Below, piece by piece: positions 17,114-26,753 of a stretch of 48,166 bases of DNA. The stretch covers positions 1-48,166 of the forward strand of contig JAPLVK010000005.1 of NCBI GenBank assembly GCA_026397175.1, in the 5' to 3' direction. The notes below the pieces were generated by a model. The model was not told the origin of the DNA. It saw only the letters and a program-made list of their open reading frames with translations, and made no database searches. The DNA is from Candidatus Berkelbacteria bacterium. Lineage in GTDB: Bacteria; Patescibacteriota; UBA1384; DTJR01. Both the position numbers and the translations under genes were made by a program. Within the stretch, counting starts at the first letter, position 1. Every line of letters starts with the position of its first letter.

Positions 17114-19281
17114 ACGAAGATAAAAACCCACAACCACAAAAAGAGCAAAAGCTAAACCCGAAAATCGCGCGGCAAGCCGAGCGGGAAATTGAAAAATCAT
17201 CAAGTTCGATGCTTGATTTTATCGCGCCGGCCAGCTTTTTGACCACCCCGAATTATCTGCAAATCAACAATCTTTTCATCAAAACCCTGTTTGTTTATTC
17301 TTATCCGCGCTTTTTAAATTCAAACTGGCTCTCCCCGATTATCAACTACGATATTTCGATGGATGTTTCGATGCATTTGTCGCCACTTGATTCAAATATT
17401 TTTCTCGACAAAATGCGAAAGCAGGCGGGACGGCTGGAATCGTCAAGGCAAATTGAACAGGAAAAAGGACTGGTTAGAAACCCGCAGTTAGATCAAGCAA
17501 TTTCGGATATTGACCAGCTGCGAGACGATTTGGTGGCCGGCCAGCAGAGGATTTTTAAATCCGGTCTTTATTTTACAATTTACGCTAAAAGCCAAGCGGA
17601 GTTAACCGAGACGACCGAACGGTTGACTGCGACTTTGGGCGGACTTTTGGTTTATACCAAGCAAAGCATTTTTCAAGCGGAAGAGGGATTCCACACCACG
17701 CTCCCGATCGCCGAGGACGAGCTCGTCGTTACCAAAAATCTCGATACCAATTCTTTGTCAACCAGTTTTCCTTTTGTTTCGGCCGAGCTGACCTCGAACA
17801 AAGGAATTTTGTACGGCATTAATCGCCACAATAATTCTTTAATTTTATTTGACCGGTTTGATTTGGAAAACGCCAACGAAGTCGTTTTTGCAAAATCGGG
17901 CGCGGGGAAATCATACACCGTAAAACTCGAAGCGTTGCGTTCTTTGATGCTTGGCACGGATGTGATTGTGATTGACCCGGAAAATGAATACGAGTCGCTT
18001 TGCGAGGCGGTCGGAGGCAGTTTTTTTGATTTTTCGCTAAATTCCGACAAGCGCGTTAATCCGTTTGATTTGCCAAAAGTGACCGAGGATGAAGACGGCG
18101 AGACGATTTTGAGAACCGCGGCCACCGATTTAAAGGGTTTGCTCGCGTTGATGGTTGGCGGATTGACGCCGGAGGAAGACGCGATTTTAGACAAGGCGGT
18201 CTACGACACTTATTCTTTGCGCGACATCACCGCAAATCCGGAAAGCCACAAAAATCCTCCGCCGGTTTTGGCCGACTTGCAAGGAGTGCTGCAAAATACA
18301 ACCGGTGCGGAGAGTTTGGCGAGGCGGCTGACAAAGTACACCGAAGGAACTTTCGCGGGATTATTTAACAAGCCGACCAACTTTGAACTCGAACGGGGTT
18401 TTATGGTTTTTTCGATTCGAAATCTGGAGGAAGCGCTGCGGCCGCTTGCTATGTATATGATTTTAAATTACATCTGGGCGCAAATCAGACACAATTTGAG
18501 AAAAAGAATTATGATCGTGGACGAGGCCTGGATTTTGATGCAATATCCCGATTCGGCTAAATATTTATACTCTCTGGCCAAGCGCGCCAGAAAATATTTC
18601 CTCGGACTCACGATAATTTCACAAGATGTCGAGGACTTTTTGGGTTCAGAGCAGGGCCGCGCCGTTTTGAATAACTCGTCTTTGCAGATTTTATTGAAAC
18701 AATCCCCGGCGGCGGTCGAAAAACTGGCGGATGTCTTTCATCTGACAGAAGGAGAAAAGTTTTTGCTTTTGGAATCGGATGTCGGGGAAGGGCTGTTTTT
18801 TGCCGGCGCCAGCCATGTGGCTATAAAAGTGGTCGCCTCCTACGCGGAGGATCAAATTATTACGACTGATCCGCGGCAGCTTTTGGAACAAAAGGAAGTT
18901 AAAGCCGAGGAAGGTAAAATGACCGGGCAAGAAATTTCGGCCGATCAGCCCTTGGCTGAAGCCGTCAACAGTCAGCCACCGGTTTCCAGCTTCCAGCAAC
19001 CAGTGACCAGTCAGCCAGTGACTAGTGACCAGCGACCAGTAACTAGCTCGGCGGCGCCACAAGTCGTGCAAGCACCGGCTGCAATGGCAACCCCGCCCCA
19101 AGCGCCACCACAGCAGTCAGCAGTCAGCAGTCAGCAGTCAGTGGCTAGCCAACCAGTTGCTAGTCAGCCAGCTACCCAGCCCCCAGCCCCCAGCCAACCA
19201 GCTCCCACCAGCCCCCAGCCACCAGCTAACCAGCCAACCATCCCGCCTCCTCCAAATCAAAATATAACAGGGACTCAATAA
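17110..19281 (+). CDS. VirB4/TraC-type T4SS ATPase
   Basis: Walker A AKSGAGKSYTVKLEA, Walker B RIMIVDEAWILMQ, VIVIDPENEY; Pro/Ser/Gln-rich C-tail. Confidence 0.9.
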   Translation: MNEDKNPQPQKEQKLNPKIARQAEREIEKSSSSMLDFIAPASFLTTPNYLQINNLFIKTLFVYSYPRFLNSNWLSPIINYDISMDVSMHLSPLDSNIFLDKMRKQAGRLESSRQIEQEKGLVRNPQLDQAISDIDQLRDDLVAGQQRIFKSGLYFTIYAKSQAELTETTERLTATLGGLLVYTKQSIFQAEEGFHTTLPIAEDELVVTKNLDTNSLSTSFPFVSAELTSNKGILYGINRHNNSLILFDRFDLENANEVVFAKSGAGKSYTVKLEALRSLMLGTDVIVIDPENEYESLCEAVGGSFFDFSLNSDKRVNPFDLPKVTEDEDGETILRTAATDLKGLLALMVGGLTPEEDAILDKAVYDTYSLRDITANPESHKNPPPVLADLQGVLQNTTGAESLARRLTKYTEGTFAGLFNKPTNFELERGFMVFSIRNLEEALRPLAMYMILNYIWAQIRHNLRKRIMIVDEAWILMQYPDSAKYLYSLAKRARKYFLGLTIISQDVEDFLGSEQGRAVLNNSSLQILLKQSPAAVEKLADVFHLTEGEKFLLLESDVGEGLFFAGASHVAIKVVASYAEDQIITTDPRQLLEQKEVKAEEGKMTGQEISADQPLAEAVNSQPPVSSFQQPVTSQPVTSDQRPVTSSAAPQVVQAPAAMATPPQAPPQQSAVSSQQSVASQPVASQPATQPPAPSQPAPTSPQPPANQPTIPPPPNQNITGTQ

Positions 19282-20867
19282 TGGCCGACGAAACAAACCC
19301 CAATCCATCATCAGACGGCACTGTTCCCATTGCTGAAATAAAAGACGATAAACCAGCAACCAGCCGACCAGCCCGCCGGGCAGAGCCCAGCCCTCTGGGC
19401 GGCGCCGACCAGCCACCAGTGACCAGTGAGCCACTCGAACCGCCATGGGAAACGCCGCAGACCAGCCGTCAGCCGTCAGCGGTCAGCCGTCAGCCATCAG
19501 CAATCGGCAGTCAGTCAGCTACCCAGTCCCCAGCCCCAAGCCAACCAGCTCCCGCCAGCCCCCAGCCGACCAGCCGACCAGTGACTATTCCTCCGCCCCC
19601 TCCTCCGCCACCCAGACCGCCGCAGGCGCCAAAACCCCCGATTGGCACGAGAGCGATGATCCAAAGAAAAGGGCCTGGCCGGATCTCCAAAATTATTTTG
19701 TGCGTTGTAGCATTTTTAATCATTGCCGGCGGTGTTTTTTACTTTTTCTTTTACCGCGTTACATTTGTTATAAATCCGACTCCGGCACCCGACAAAATCA
19801 CGCTCGACGGCAAGCAGGTTAAAAACGGAACTTATCGCGTAACACCGGGAACTCACTCGGTCGAAATCGAGAAAAAGGGTTTTGTTTCGTATCGCGAAAA
19901 CAAGGATTTCTCGATCGGCGAAAAACAAAATTTGAATTTTGCTTTCGAGAAAGCCGAATCGGCGGAAACGATCGCCGATGGCGCGATTGACGCTTCCGCT
20001 TCATATGATTTGAAATTTATCAACTTTATTTCAAAATCCGGTAATTTATCCGCTGTCTCGACCTCAAAACAAAATAATGCCTGGGCTCAAACTCAACTTT
20101 CAAACGGCGCTTACACAAATGTCAGAAAAGTCCTGTTTTCAAATGACGAAAAATTTGCCGTGCTTTTGGATAACGAGGCCTTGCGAGTAATTGACTTTGC
20201 AAAGTCCGATCTTCTAAATCAAGTCGAAGCCAAATTGCCTCCGCTTGCCTCAACAATTCATTCGATCGCTTTAAATACTCTAAAATCGCAATATTTTCCC
20301 GAAGTTAACTCGAAAATTATTTACGACATGGAAGTCCCCTACGGCTGGAGCATAATTATGGCCAATCGCGATCACTCGCAATCGGAAATTATAATGCAAC
20401 TCGATAAAAAGGACTTTTCGTCACTTTATCTTGATTGGAATGACTCCGCCAAGGATTTGCTGGTTGTTGGCGGACAAGTTGGAATTTTTGACTTATCAAG
20501 CCGCGATTATAAAACCATTTCAAAAGACGCCGATTTTGTCTGGGGCAAGTGGGGTCAGAGTGGCAAAAATGCCGCTCTGGTTGATACTGACGGTAATGTT
20601 TGGGCGCTCTCAAACGGCAAGGTGACAAAAATAAATCTTAAAACAAAGCCGGGGCTCATTTCGTTTATTTCACAAAACGAAGCAATTATTGCCGTTGACG
20701 GGAGGCCGGTCAAATTTAACTTTGACAGTAAGGAGATAATAAATTATGCTGAAATAAACGGACTTGATGGTGCCACTTCAATGGCCGCGATTTCTAGTGA
20801 AGTTTATTTTAGCGATCAAGATGGTTTAAAAACCGCACCAATTCAGGAGATAAAATATGTCAAATAG
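19281..20867 (+). CDS. Membrane-anchored PEGA-domain/beta-propeller-like protein
   Basis: Pro-rich N-term, TM, FVINPTPAPDKITLDGKQVKNGTYRVTPGTHSVEIEKKGF PEGA-like. Confidence 0.7.
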   Translation: MADETNPNPSSDGTVPIAEIKDDKPATSRPARRAEPSPLGGADQPPVTSEPLEPPWETPQTSRQPSAVSRQPSAIGSQSATQSPAPSQPAPASPQPTSRPVTIPPPPPPPPRPPQAPKPPIGTRAMIQRKGPGRISKIILCVVAFLIIAGGVFYFFFYRVTFVINPTPAPDKITLDGKQVKNGTYRVTPGTHSVEIEKKGFVSYRENKDFSIGEKQNLNFAFEKAESAETIADGAIDASASYDLKFINFISKSGNLSAVSTSKQNNAWAQTQLSNGAYTNVRKVLFSNDEKFAVLLDNEALRVIDFAKSDLLNQVEAKLPPLASTIHSIALNTLKSQYFPEVNSKIIYDMEVPYGWSIIMANRDHSQSEIIMQLDKKDFSSLYLDWNDSAKDLLVVGGQVGIFDLSSRDYKTISKDADFVWGKWGQSGKNAALVDTDGNVWALSNGKVTKINLKTKPGLISFISQNEAIIAVDGRPVKFNFDSKEIINYAEINGLDGATSMAAISSEVYFSDQDGLKTAPIQEIKYVK

Positions 20868-22386
20868 GAGGGGCAACTTTTTTTCTAAAATCCGCAAAGT
20901 ATCTCTTTTTGCCGCGGTTTTTGCAATGGTATTTTCTCTGACGGGATGCTCCTCGAAGTCAGGTACAGCAACAGGCAAATACACACTTTATTGGTGGAGA
21001 ACGCTCGGTGATGCTCCGGAAGAAACCCTGCAGGAAATCGCCACAAACTACATGAGCGATAACCCCGGCATCACGATTAAAGTTGTTACCAAAGACCCAA
21101 GAACTTATCAAGAAGAGGCGCTTTCGGCGCTGGCCGCATATCAGACCGTTGAAAACGCGCCTGATATTTTGTCGGTTGATGCCGAGGACTTGCCCCGCCT
21201 CGCCCCACAACTTTCCACCGCACCGGATGATTTATTTGACACCTCTGTCCAAAAAAACCAAAAAAAAGGCGAGAAAACGCTTCAGTATGTTAAAGCCCTT
21301 TTCGTGCCTTCCGTCGTCAACTCGACTGTTTTAAACGACCCCGCCGGCGTCCAAAAGGTTTACGGTCTTCCGATGGGCGTTGACAATCTGGCGCTTTACA
21401 TCAATCAAGACCTTATTCAAAAAGCGCTCGAGGCCCTACAGTCGTCGCAGACATCGCAAAAAACCATCAGCCCCGAGCAAATGTCGGCCCTAAAGAAAAA
21501 AATTCAAACTCCGCCTAAGACATGGAATGATTTGGCCGCAATTGTCCCTTATTTAACCGTCAAAAATGGGAGTCAAATCACACAGTCGGCGATCGCGATT
21601 GGGACCAGCAAAAATGTGGAGCGGTCTTACGATATTTTAGCGGCGATTATGATGCAAAACGGCACGCAAATAACTTCCGACGATTTAAATTCCGTCGCTT
21701 TTAATCAAGCTCGAGCCACCGCCGCGCAAAGCGTAAATTCCGGCGAAGAGGCCCTAAAATTTTATTTAAGATTTTCTAGTGAAAGCGATCCGCTTTACAC
21801 CTGGAATGATAAGATGCCGAATTCGGTTACGGCGTTTGAACAAGGCCAAGTCGCGATGATGATTCAATACGCCGACGCTTACCGCTTTATTATCAAAGAG
21901 ATGCCTTCGATTAAAAATTCAATTGATGTCCAACCGCTCCCGCAAGTGGCCGATCCTTCGAGCCCCTCAAGCGCGGACTCGCAAAAAACGATTGCTAAAA
22001 TGTGGGTTGAAACCGCGCCCTCGGCCAGAGGCGACGCAAACCGCCAAAGAGCGGCCTGGAATTTTATTTATTATTTGACCAATAAAAGCGCGTCTAGCAC
22101 TTATCTTTCGACCATGAAACTTCCATCGGCCCTAAAAGACGGTTCGGACCGATCCAAATTCGAGGCCTTCTCGACTCAAAAAAACATTGCCGACACATGG
22201 TATAAGGGCAGCAAAGCCATGAATGTCAACGAGATTTTTATCGGGATGATTGATAATGCTTACACCAAGAAAAAGTCCACTAAAGAGGCGCTTGATTCAG
22301 CGGCGACCGACATCACCACCATTTTACAGGCCAGCAAAGTTAAACGCGCGACGGCGCAGACGGGAGCAACCGGTGCGACAAAATAA
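20857..22386 (+). CDS. Extracellular solute-binding-protein-like lipoprotein
   Basis: Lipobox LTGC; YTLYWWRTLGDAPEETLQEIATNYMSDNPGITIKVV, SBP family 1-like fold. Confidence 0.8.
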   Translation: MSNRRGNFFSKIRKVSLFAAVFAMVFSLTGCSSKSGTATGKYTLYWWRTLGDAPEETLQEIATNYMSDNPGITIKVVTKDPRTYQEEALSALAAYQTVENAPDILSVDAEDLPRLAPQLSTAPDDLFDTSVQKNQKKGEKTLQYVKALFVPSVVNSTVLNDPAGVQKVYGLPMGVDNLALYINQDLIQKALEALQSSQTSQKTISPEQMSALKKKIQTPPKTWNDLAAIVPYLTVKNGSQITQSAIAIGTSKNVERSYDILAAIMMQNGTQITSDDLNSVAFNQARATAAQSVNSGEEALKFYLRFSSESDPLYTWNDKMPNSVTAFEQGQVAMMIQYADAYRFIIKEMPSIKNSIDVQPLPQVADPSSPSSADSQKTIAKMWVETAPSARGDANRQRAAWNFIYYLTNKSASSTYLSTMKLPSALKDGSDRSKFEAFSTQKNIADTWYKGSKAMNVNEIFIGMIDNAYTKKKSTKEALDSAATDITTILQASKVKRATAQTGATGATK

Positions 22387-22690
22387 ATTTACGGCTAGGT
22401 CTATTTTGTTTATGCTGACTCTCGTAATGCTCCCCAGTTTGGCTTTGGCCGCCCAAGACGAAGACACCAAGCAGCTTTACTTGCTGTTAAGTTCGGCCTA
22501 TTCGCATTTTCTTTTGCCAATCGGATCGGTTTTAGCCGGAATCATGATCATTTTCGGCGGGATTGTTTACTCGACATCAGGCGGCGACGCGACCAAAGTG
22601 GCCAAGGGAAAAGAATTTATTTTCGGCGCAATCACGGGGCTGGCGCTTTTGATTTTTGCGGCCATGATTGTCCAAAATATCTCAACATAA
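22373..22690 (+). CDS. VirB2/TrbC-like pilin-family protein 1
   Basis: Signal peptide; GIVYSTSGGDATKVAKGKEFIFGAITGLALL. Confidence 0.75.
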   Translation: MRQNKFTARSILFMLTLVMLPSLALAAQDEDTKQLYLLLSSAYSHFLLPIGSVLAGIMIIFGGIVYSTSGGDATKVAKGKEFIFGAITGLALLIFAAMIVQNIST

Positions 22691-22700
22691 CTGATACAAA

Positions 22701-23063
22701 ATGAGAAAAAAAATACTGTTTATTTCAAGCGCGATTTTGGTTTGTTTGCCTTCAATCGTGTTGGCAACATACGAGAGTCCACAGGGCGATATTTCCGATT
22801 TAAATCCGGTGGTTGGCGGAGGAGATGTTTACTCGCTGATGACTTCGATTATTAACCGCTTGCCGATTTGGCTCGGGGGTTTTGCCTTTTTGGCGTTACT
22901 ATATTCTGGCTTTATTTATCTAACCTCTTTCGGGGACGCGACTAAAATGGAATCGGCTAAGAAAAATTTAACCTGGACCGTAACCGGAATAATCGGCGTT
23001 TTTTCCGTTTTTGCGATTATGAAATTAATAATTCTTATAACTAACAGCGGAAAAATCCAATAA
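22701..23063 (+). CDS. VirB2/TrbC-like pilin-family protein 2
   Basis: FIYLTSFGDATKMESAKKNLTWTVTGIIGV. Confidence 0.75.
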   Translation: MRKKILFISSAILVCLPSIVLATYESPQGDISDLNPVVGGGDVYSLMTSIINRLPIWLGGFAFLALLYSGFIYLTSFGDATKMESAKKNLTWTVTGIIGVFSVFAIMKLIILITNSGKIQ

Positions 23064-23064
23064 T

Positions 23065-23514
23065 ATGCTCGGATTAGATGATTTAACCAACAAATTAAAC
23101 AACGCCATTACCTCGGGCTCAAGTTCGGGTTCAACGGGCACAAGCTCGAGCGACGCGCTTTTTAAGGCAACCGGCGATGCACTTATATCTTGGATTTCCA
23201 CAAAGGTTTTTTCTTTGATTATCGGGGTATCAATTTTTATTACGCTTTTATTCACCTTCTACGGCGCATTTTTGTATTTTACGGCTTATGGTGATGAAAA
23301 CAAAGCCAAACAGGCCAAATTGACGATGGTTTATGCGATTGTCGGTTTCGCCATTGTCATGAGCGGTCTTGGCATCGCCAGCTATGTGCAAAGATCGCTG
23401 ATTTCGAAGCAGGCCGAGCAAGTTACAGCGCCGGTTTCAACCGGAACTGGCGCGCAAACCGGCTCCAGCTCGTCTTCGGACCCAATCGGCGGGAACAGTT
23501 CTTGGGGTCCATGA
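23065..23514 (+). CDS. VirB2/TrbC-like pilin-family protein 3
   Basis: FLYFTAYGDENKAKQAKLTMVYAIVGFAIV. Confidence 0.7.
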   Translation: MLGLDDLTNKLNNAITSGSSSGSTGTSSSDALFKATGDALISWISTKVFSLIIGVSIFITLLFTFYGAFLYFTAYGDENKAKQAKLTMVYAIVGFAIVMSGLGIASYVQRSLISKQAEQVTAPVSTGTGAQTGSSSSSDPIGGNSSWGP

Positions 23515-23538
23515 ATTTTAATTTAAAATACATAGATT

Positions 23539-23931
23539 ATGGCAATAGATATTCAACAATTAGTAACCCAAGTAACCGGCAACTCGCAGGTTAACCCGGG
23601 TTCCATTGGCACCACACACGGCATCGGTATTGATCCGACCAAAGTTACCAATCCCGAAACCGTTTATTACAATGTGATTAGGGTGTTTGTCTGGGGAATC
23701 AGCATTATCGCCGTTTTGGTTTTGGTTTATGCCGGCATTCAATATGTAACCGCCGGAGGAGATCAGGAAAAAGCCGAGACCGCCAAAAAAACCATTGTCG
23801 GGGCAATTATCGGACTTTTGTTGGTCATTGGCGCTTACACGATTTTTAACACCACGCTGAAAGTTCTGAACAAAGCCAATACTTCAGAAGATGTTAATCA
23901 AATAATGCAAGAAAGCCCGAACACACCGTGA
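23539..23931 (+). CDS. VirB2/TrbC-like pilin-family protein 4
   Basis: IQYVTAGGDQEKAETAKKTIVGAIIGLLLV. Confidence 0.75.
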   Translation: MAIDIQQLVTQVTGNSQVNPGSIGTTHGIGIDPTKVTNPETVYYNVIRVFVWGISIIAVLVLVYAGIQYVTAGGDQEKAETAKKTIVGAIIGLLLVIGAYTIFNTTLKVLNKANTSEDVNQIMQESPNTP

Positions 23932-23992
23932 TAAATATATCACGCGAATCACGCTAATGGGTCGCTAATCTCGCGCTAATAAATGCATCGAA

Positions 23993-24082
23993 TTCGCGTG
24001 AGATTCGCATAACATTCGCTTGATTAGCGTGAAGCTGACCCTTCGCGTGAGATTCGCATAACATTCGCTTGATTAGCGTGAA
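23993..24082 (+). repeat. 41-bp direct repeat, two copies (23993-24033, 24042-24082)
   Basis: TTCGCGTGAGATTCGCATAACATTCGCTTGATTAGCGTGAA twice, identical. Confidence 0.9.
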
Positions 24083-24085
24083 AAT

Positions 24086-25729
24086 ATGATAAAAGTAAAA
24101 GGTGCAGTTGAAATAGGAATTATCGCCGCGACGGTTCTCGGCGCGGCGCTTTTGGCTTTGGGGATCGGGTTCATGGCGCCCTCTGGCGAGCAATCAAAAC
24201 TAGTTTACACCGGCGATCTCTGGTGCGTTTCGAATTATATCGAAAAGGAACCGACCGAATATTTAAGCGATGGCCGACCGGCTGCTGATCCGCTTCTTTC
24301 GGGTAAAGACGATTGGATTGTCCGCGAACAAGTCAAAGCAAAAGATAAGGCCGAAGCAGAACAAAAGGCAAAAACAAACGGCCACGGACTTTTCGAGCCA
24401 TCCGAAAAAACGCGGCTTCGCCAGGCGCTCCAGAATAATGAAAGGGACTTTTTCACCTCGCATTTTAACCAAGGCGCGACCGCGCCCGGGCCATGTCTGG
24501 GAAGCGGCTCTCTAAACCACCAGATCGGCAGTTGGCTCAACGAACAAATTCCAAAAAAATGCGGCAAGGTAAACGAAAATACCGATTTCGAAGTTGTTAA
24601 CAAAATCAGGGTTTCTTTAACCACTTACAGCCCGTGTATGAAAGAAATCGGCAATACTTGCGATTGCGCCGGATGCCCCGGACATATAACAGCGGACACA
24701 AGCGGGAAATTTCAAGTTGTTGACGGGACTTTGCAGTGGGTCAAGGCGGGCAAGGCCTACAAACATCTTTTTGCCGAGCCGCAAACCGACAACATTATTC
24801 CTTGGGCCGACCGTAACCGTTTGGCCGTTGTAATCGTTGGTTACGATAATAACACCCCAATTTATGTCAGAGATCATTACGGCAAAGGAGTGCATGAAGG
24901 CAAAAATTATCTGGACTTATTTACCCCTTGTCCACTATCGAGCGCAGGAAATGTCTTAAATGCACTGCCCAGCAAAAGAAACGGAACATATGAAGCGTTG
25001 ATCGTGGATACCGCTAAGCCGGCGAGTAAATCAACTGGCGAAACAGCACTTAAGACCTTGCCCGACGGCACAGCTTGTCCCGATTCAAACGCCAAAACAG
25101 GACCTTCCGAAGGATCGGACTTCCAAATCACTTTGGCCAAAGAATATGAAAGGCAAATGTCGCTTAAAAACTCGTCTGCATCTGGTGGCAACGAAGGAGT
25201 TGCGGGCTCTGACAATTCAGGCCAATCGGGCCAAGTTTCAACGCAGAATGAACTGACGACAAACATCGAAGGGGTCTTGCCTGTCCCCGGAATAGATGAA
25301 AGCGCGACGGGACTTAAGGGTAAATGCAACAGAGCTGCAGCAGGAATGGCTTATCTATACCGTACCGGTCAAAGTTTGGCAGAAAAACTTCTGAATTTAA
25401 TTAAGAGCGCCGCGAATACGGTTGGAATTTTGGCCAAAGTCGGCACAGGGACAGTTGATCGCAACAAATGCGCCTCCTCCGACAATTGGGCCGAAATTAG
25501 AGATCAAGTTATCAACAAAAAAAATCCGGTGGTAATTGCTCTTCACGCAGGAAGCCAAGGCCACTATGTTACAATCACCGGCTTTGTGGGTGATGAAATT
25601 TATTTTAACGACGGCTCACACTTTTTGGGCCAAGGAAACGGCGTGGTCGCCCGCCATATGAAGATTTCTAAAATGAACGGGATTTTAGATAATCAGTTGA
25701 CCGGGTGCAGATATTTATATGCAAAATAG
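24086..25729 (+). CDS. Membrane-anchored protein with C-terminal C39-like peptidase domain and a 3D-domain-like N-terminal part
   Basis: TTYSPCMKEIGNTCDCAGCPGHITAD...PIYVRDHYGKG; CNRAAAGMAYLY...HAGSQGHYVTITGF...YFNDG. Confidence 0.65.
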   Translation: MIKVKGAVEIGIIAATVLGAALLALGIGFMAPSGEQSKLVYTGDLWCVSNYIEKEPTEYLSDGRPAADPLLSGKDDWIVREQVKAKDKAEAEQKAKTNGHGLFEPSEKTRLRQALQNNERDFFTSHFNQGATAPGPCLGSGSLNHQIGSWLNEQIPKKCGKVNENTDFEVVNKIRVSLTTYSPCMKEIGNTCDCAGCPGHITADTSGKFQVVDGTLQWVKAGKAYKHLFAEPQTDNIIPWADRNRLAVVIVGYDNNTPIYVRDHYGKGVHEGKNYLDLFTPCPLSSAGNVLNALPSKRNGTYEALIVDTAKPASKSTGETALKTLPDGTACPDSNAKTGPSEGSDFQITLAKEYERQMSLKNSSASGGNEGVAGSDNSGQSGQVSTQNELTTNIEGVLPVPGIDESATGLKGKCNRAAAGMAYLYRTGQSLAEKLLNLIKSAANTVGILAKVGTGTVDRNKCASSDNWAEIRDQVINKKNPVVIALHAGSQGHYVTITGFVGDEIYFNDGSHFLGQGNGVVARHMKISKMNGILDNQLTGCRYLYAK

Positions 25730-26690
25730 GATAAAAATGAATAAAAAATATTTAATTTTAATTTCAATCGTCATGATTGCTTTTGCATTTTTGGCTTACT
25801 GGTCCCTAAAATCAAACAAGAATAATCAAAGTTCCACAACCCCCACTTCAGCTCCGGTCGCAACTATCGCGGATAAATCCGCTTACTCGGCCTCCGGAAA
25901 AAACATTTTGAAAGATGGCAAAGTTGTAGCCACCGCCGGTGACAACATTGAATCAATTTCTGTTTCTGACTCCGGCAATTTGCTTTGTCGGGAAACGCCC
26001 GATGAGAACAACCCTCGCGGCAAATATCAAATTTTTCAAAATGATCAAATTTCGGGCTCGATCAATGGCGACATTTCTGACGCCGTCTGGTTTTACCAAA
26101 ACAGCATTTTATATGTTGACCAAGTTGGCGATACAGCCGATATAAAATTGCTTAAAGATCAAAAACCCGAAGATCTCTACCAAATTAAATCGCCCGCCGT
26201 TCATTTGATTGCGTCAAAGCAAAATATTTTTCTGGCAAGCTATAGCGATCCGGACAATGCAGACAATTTTACGGTCGAACTTTTTAGTCCCGACACAAAT
26301 TCAAGAAAAATAATTGAAAGCAATTCGCGCGGGGCTGTTTCGATTTCGCCCGATGCGACTAAAATTATTTTAACTAAACCGGACTTCGGTCCAGAGTCAT
26401 ACGATGTCATTAACCCTAGCGGAGCTAAAATTTCTGAAATTTCGGGTTTAATTTTTGCTGATTCGATTAAGTGGATTAATAACAACAAGCTATTGGGCGT
26501 GGCGTATAAGGAAGCAGCCGACCAGCAGAATTTTACAAAAACAGTCCTCTACGAGATTGATCTACAAAGCGGAAAGACCGATACAATTTTCGATAGCGGG
26601 TCGAAAGAAATTGTTGACTTTGAAATCAACGGAAATTCGGCTATAATATTATTAAACGATTTGAGTAAAAAGGTCGTTGATCTGAAATAA
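25719..26690 (+). CDS. Membrane-anchored TolB/WD40-like beta-propeller protein
   Basis: N-terminal TM, repeated SGN/SPD/DATKI-type blades. Confidence 0.6.
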   Translation: MQNRIKMNKKYLILISIVMIAFAFLAYWSLKSNKNNQSSTTPTSAPVATIADKSAYSASGKNILKDGKVVATAGDNIESISVSDSGNLLCRETPDENNPRGKYQIFQNDQISGSINGDISDAVWFYQNSILYVDQVGDTADIKLLKDQKPEDLYQIKSPAVHLIASKQNIFLASYSDPDNADNFTVELFSPDTNSRKIIESNSRGAVSISPDATKIILTKPDFGPESYDVINPSGAKISEISGLIFADSIKWINNNKLLGVAYKEAADQQNFTKTVLYEIDLQSGKTDTIFDSGSKEIVDFEINGNSAIILLNDLSKKVVDLK

Positions 26691-26753
26691 TTTGACAATG
26701 ATTTTGCAAGCATATAAAATGTTTATAACAAACTTTTTAAAATCGAGGAGGAT

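Noticed and set aside
19100-19150. CAGCAGT tandem repeats considered as CRISPR or VNTR locus
   Set aside because: 7-nt units inside a coding sequence, no spacers; reported instead as a heptad repeat.
23993-24082. Possible mini CRISPR array
   Set aside because: Only two copies with an 8-bp gap, internally built from short repeats, no cas genes.
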